Shown piece by piece: positions 46,981 to 47,272 of a stretch of 47,272 nucleotides of DNA. Where the stretch lies: contig JAQTSD010000008.1 in assembly GCA_028711445.1 (NCBI GenBank), positions 1 to 47,272 of the forward strand, given 5' to 3'. Position numbers and translations under genes: made by a program. Origin of the DNA: Candidatus Peribacteraceae bacterium (GTDB taxonomy: Bacteria > Patescibacteriota > Gracilibacteria > Peribacterales > Peribacteraceae). Every line of letters begins with the position of its first letter. Within the stretch, counting starts at the first letter, position 1. A model generated the notes under the pieces. The model ran no database searches. It worked only from the letters and a program-made list of their open reading frames with translations, and had not been told where the DNA came from.

Positions 46981-47272
46981 ATTCGCCCCCTCCCACGATG
47001 GACGGCACGGATCATCGCGCTCGGCGCGAGCCTCGCGCTGCCTGCGATGGCGGCTGCTCAGGAGGCCGCTTCATCCGCCGGCGATCATTCCGTCAGTGCG
47101 GTCGCCATCGTCGCCGGCGTCATTGCAGTCGGTTGCGTGTTGGCATTCCTGTGGCTCGGGATCATGAACCACGGCTTCGTGCGTCACGAATCGCTCTCCT
47201 CCATTGAGAAGCGGCAGCCATTTCTCCCTCGTACGCGTATCATTATCGGAACGGTTCTCGCGACCGTATTTC
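46981..47272 (+). CDS. Start of a membrane protein, 3' partial, start codon uncertain
   Basis: The frame with codons at 46981, 46984 and so on is open to the window end. It reads as a signal peptide (RWTARIIALGASLALPAMA then AAQEAASS), a membrane helix (about AVAIVAGVIAVGCVLAFLWLGIM), a basic loop (VRHESLSSIEKRQPFLPRTR) and a second helix beginning IIIGTVLATVF. No ATG, GTG or TTG stands before the signal sequence in this frame. Possible starts are ATT 46981, which would keep the signal peptide, or ATG 47047, which would drop it. The two shifted ATG frames at 46998 and 46961 end early and have unlikely composition. Family not recognised. Confidence 0.6.
   Translation, partial: MRPLPRWTARIIALGASLALPAMAAAQEAASSAGDHSVSAVAIVAGVIAVGCVLAFLWLGIMNHGFVRHESLSSIEKRQPFLPRTRIIIGTVLATVF

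Noticed and set aside
1-47272. tRNA, rRNA, CRISPR arrays, integrases or transposases
   Set aside because: No cloverleaf-like segment with a GGTTCGA-type T-loop and matching acceptor stem, no regularly spaced repeats with unique spacers, and no recombinase motifs were found by eye. A tRNAscan or CRISPR search would be decisive.
1-47272. UGA recoded as glycine, as in Gracilibacteria/Absconditabacteria
   Set aside because: Many conserved genes end at TGA at the expected family length, and none needs in-frame TGA to continue.

Overview
The window reads as a chromosomal segment of a small-genome bacterium with moderately high GC. TGA is used as an ordinary stop (for example at the ends of rpoC, carA and htrA), so there is no UGA recoding. 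The organism is most reminiscent of the Candidate Phyla Radiation (Patescibacteria), perhaps a Peregrinibacteria/Peribacteria-type lineage. The hints are an SLH-sortase fusion, a TraC/VirD4-like ATPase, a class II B12-dependent ribonucleotide reductase, isolated fragments of biosynthetic pathways, and many cell-envelope proteins without recognisable homologues. This placement is inference from gene content; no marker search was possible.

Layout. (1) 1-6123: end of a Pro/Ala-repeat protein, a palindromic repeat element, an 856-aa modular protein, then four small membrane-protein genes on the minus strand, each with its own AT-rich promoter and hairpin terminator. Two of these are paralogues sharing an identical 37-nt 5' leader. 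(2) 6298-9553: carA, converging on a minus-strand operon of a CofE-like ligase, purN and a ferredoxin/flavodoxin-NADP reductase-like gene. (3) 9603-23426: a divergent pair of leaderless genes, a lipoprotein, then rpoC ... rpsL-rpsG ... fusA. This is the usual rif/str gene order, but without rpoB and interrupted by two small+large overlapping gene pairs, a repeat element, a decayed GIY-YIG gene and a duplicated fusA start. (4) 23646-28325: a TrpR/YerC-like regulator with a palindromic operator, hisI-hisG, an altered ribD and an Nramp-related transporter. (5) 28349-33729: FMN reductase, class II RNR (nrdJ), a small protein and an RNHCP-domain protein. (6) 33796-37376: ychF flanked by two copies of a structured dispersed repeat, then an SLH-sortase. 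(7) 37478-47272: TraC/VirD4-like ATPase, CheY-like receiver, rpsB-tsf, a Cys-rich secreted protein divergent from a CIRCE-controlled htrA, glyS, a gene with a long structured leader, and the start of a membrane protein.

Common themes. Core information-processing genes (rpoC, rpsG, fusA, rpsB, tsf, glyS, nrdJ) start behind pyrimidine-rich leaders with no Shine-Dalgarno sequence. A second set of genes appears leaderless, with a -10 box 6-9 nt before the start codon. A third set (surface genes, hisI-hisG, the gene at 46304) has good Shine-Dalgarno sites. Intergenic regions are rich in hairpin-forming repeats, which occur between genes, in untranslated leaders and once in frame inside ribD. No tRNA, rRNA, CRISPR array or transposase gene was seen.
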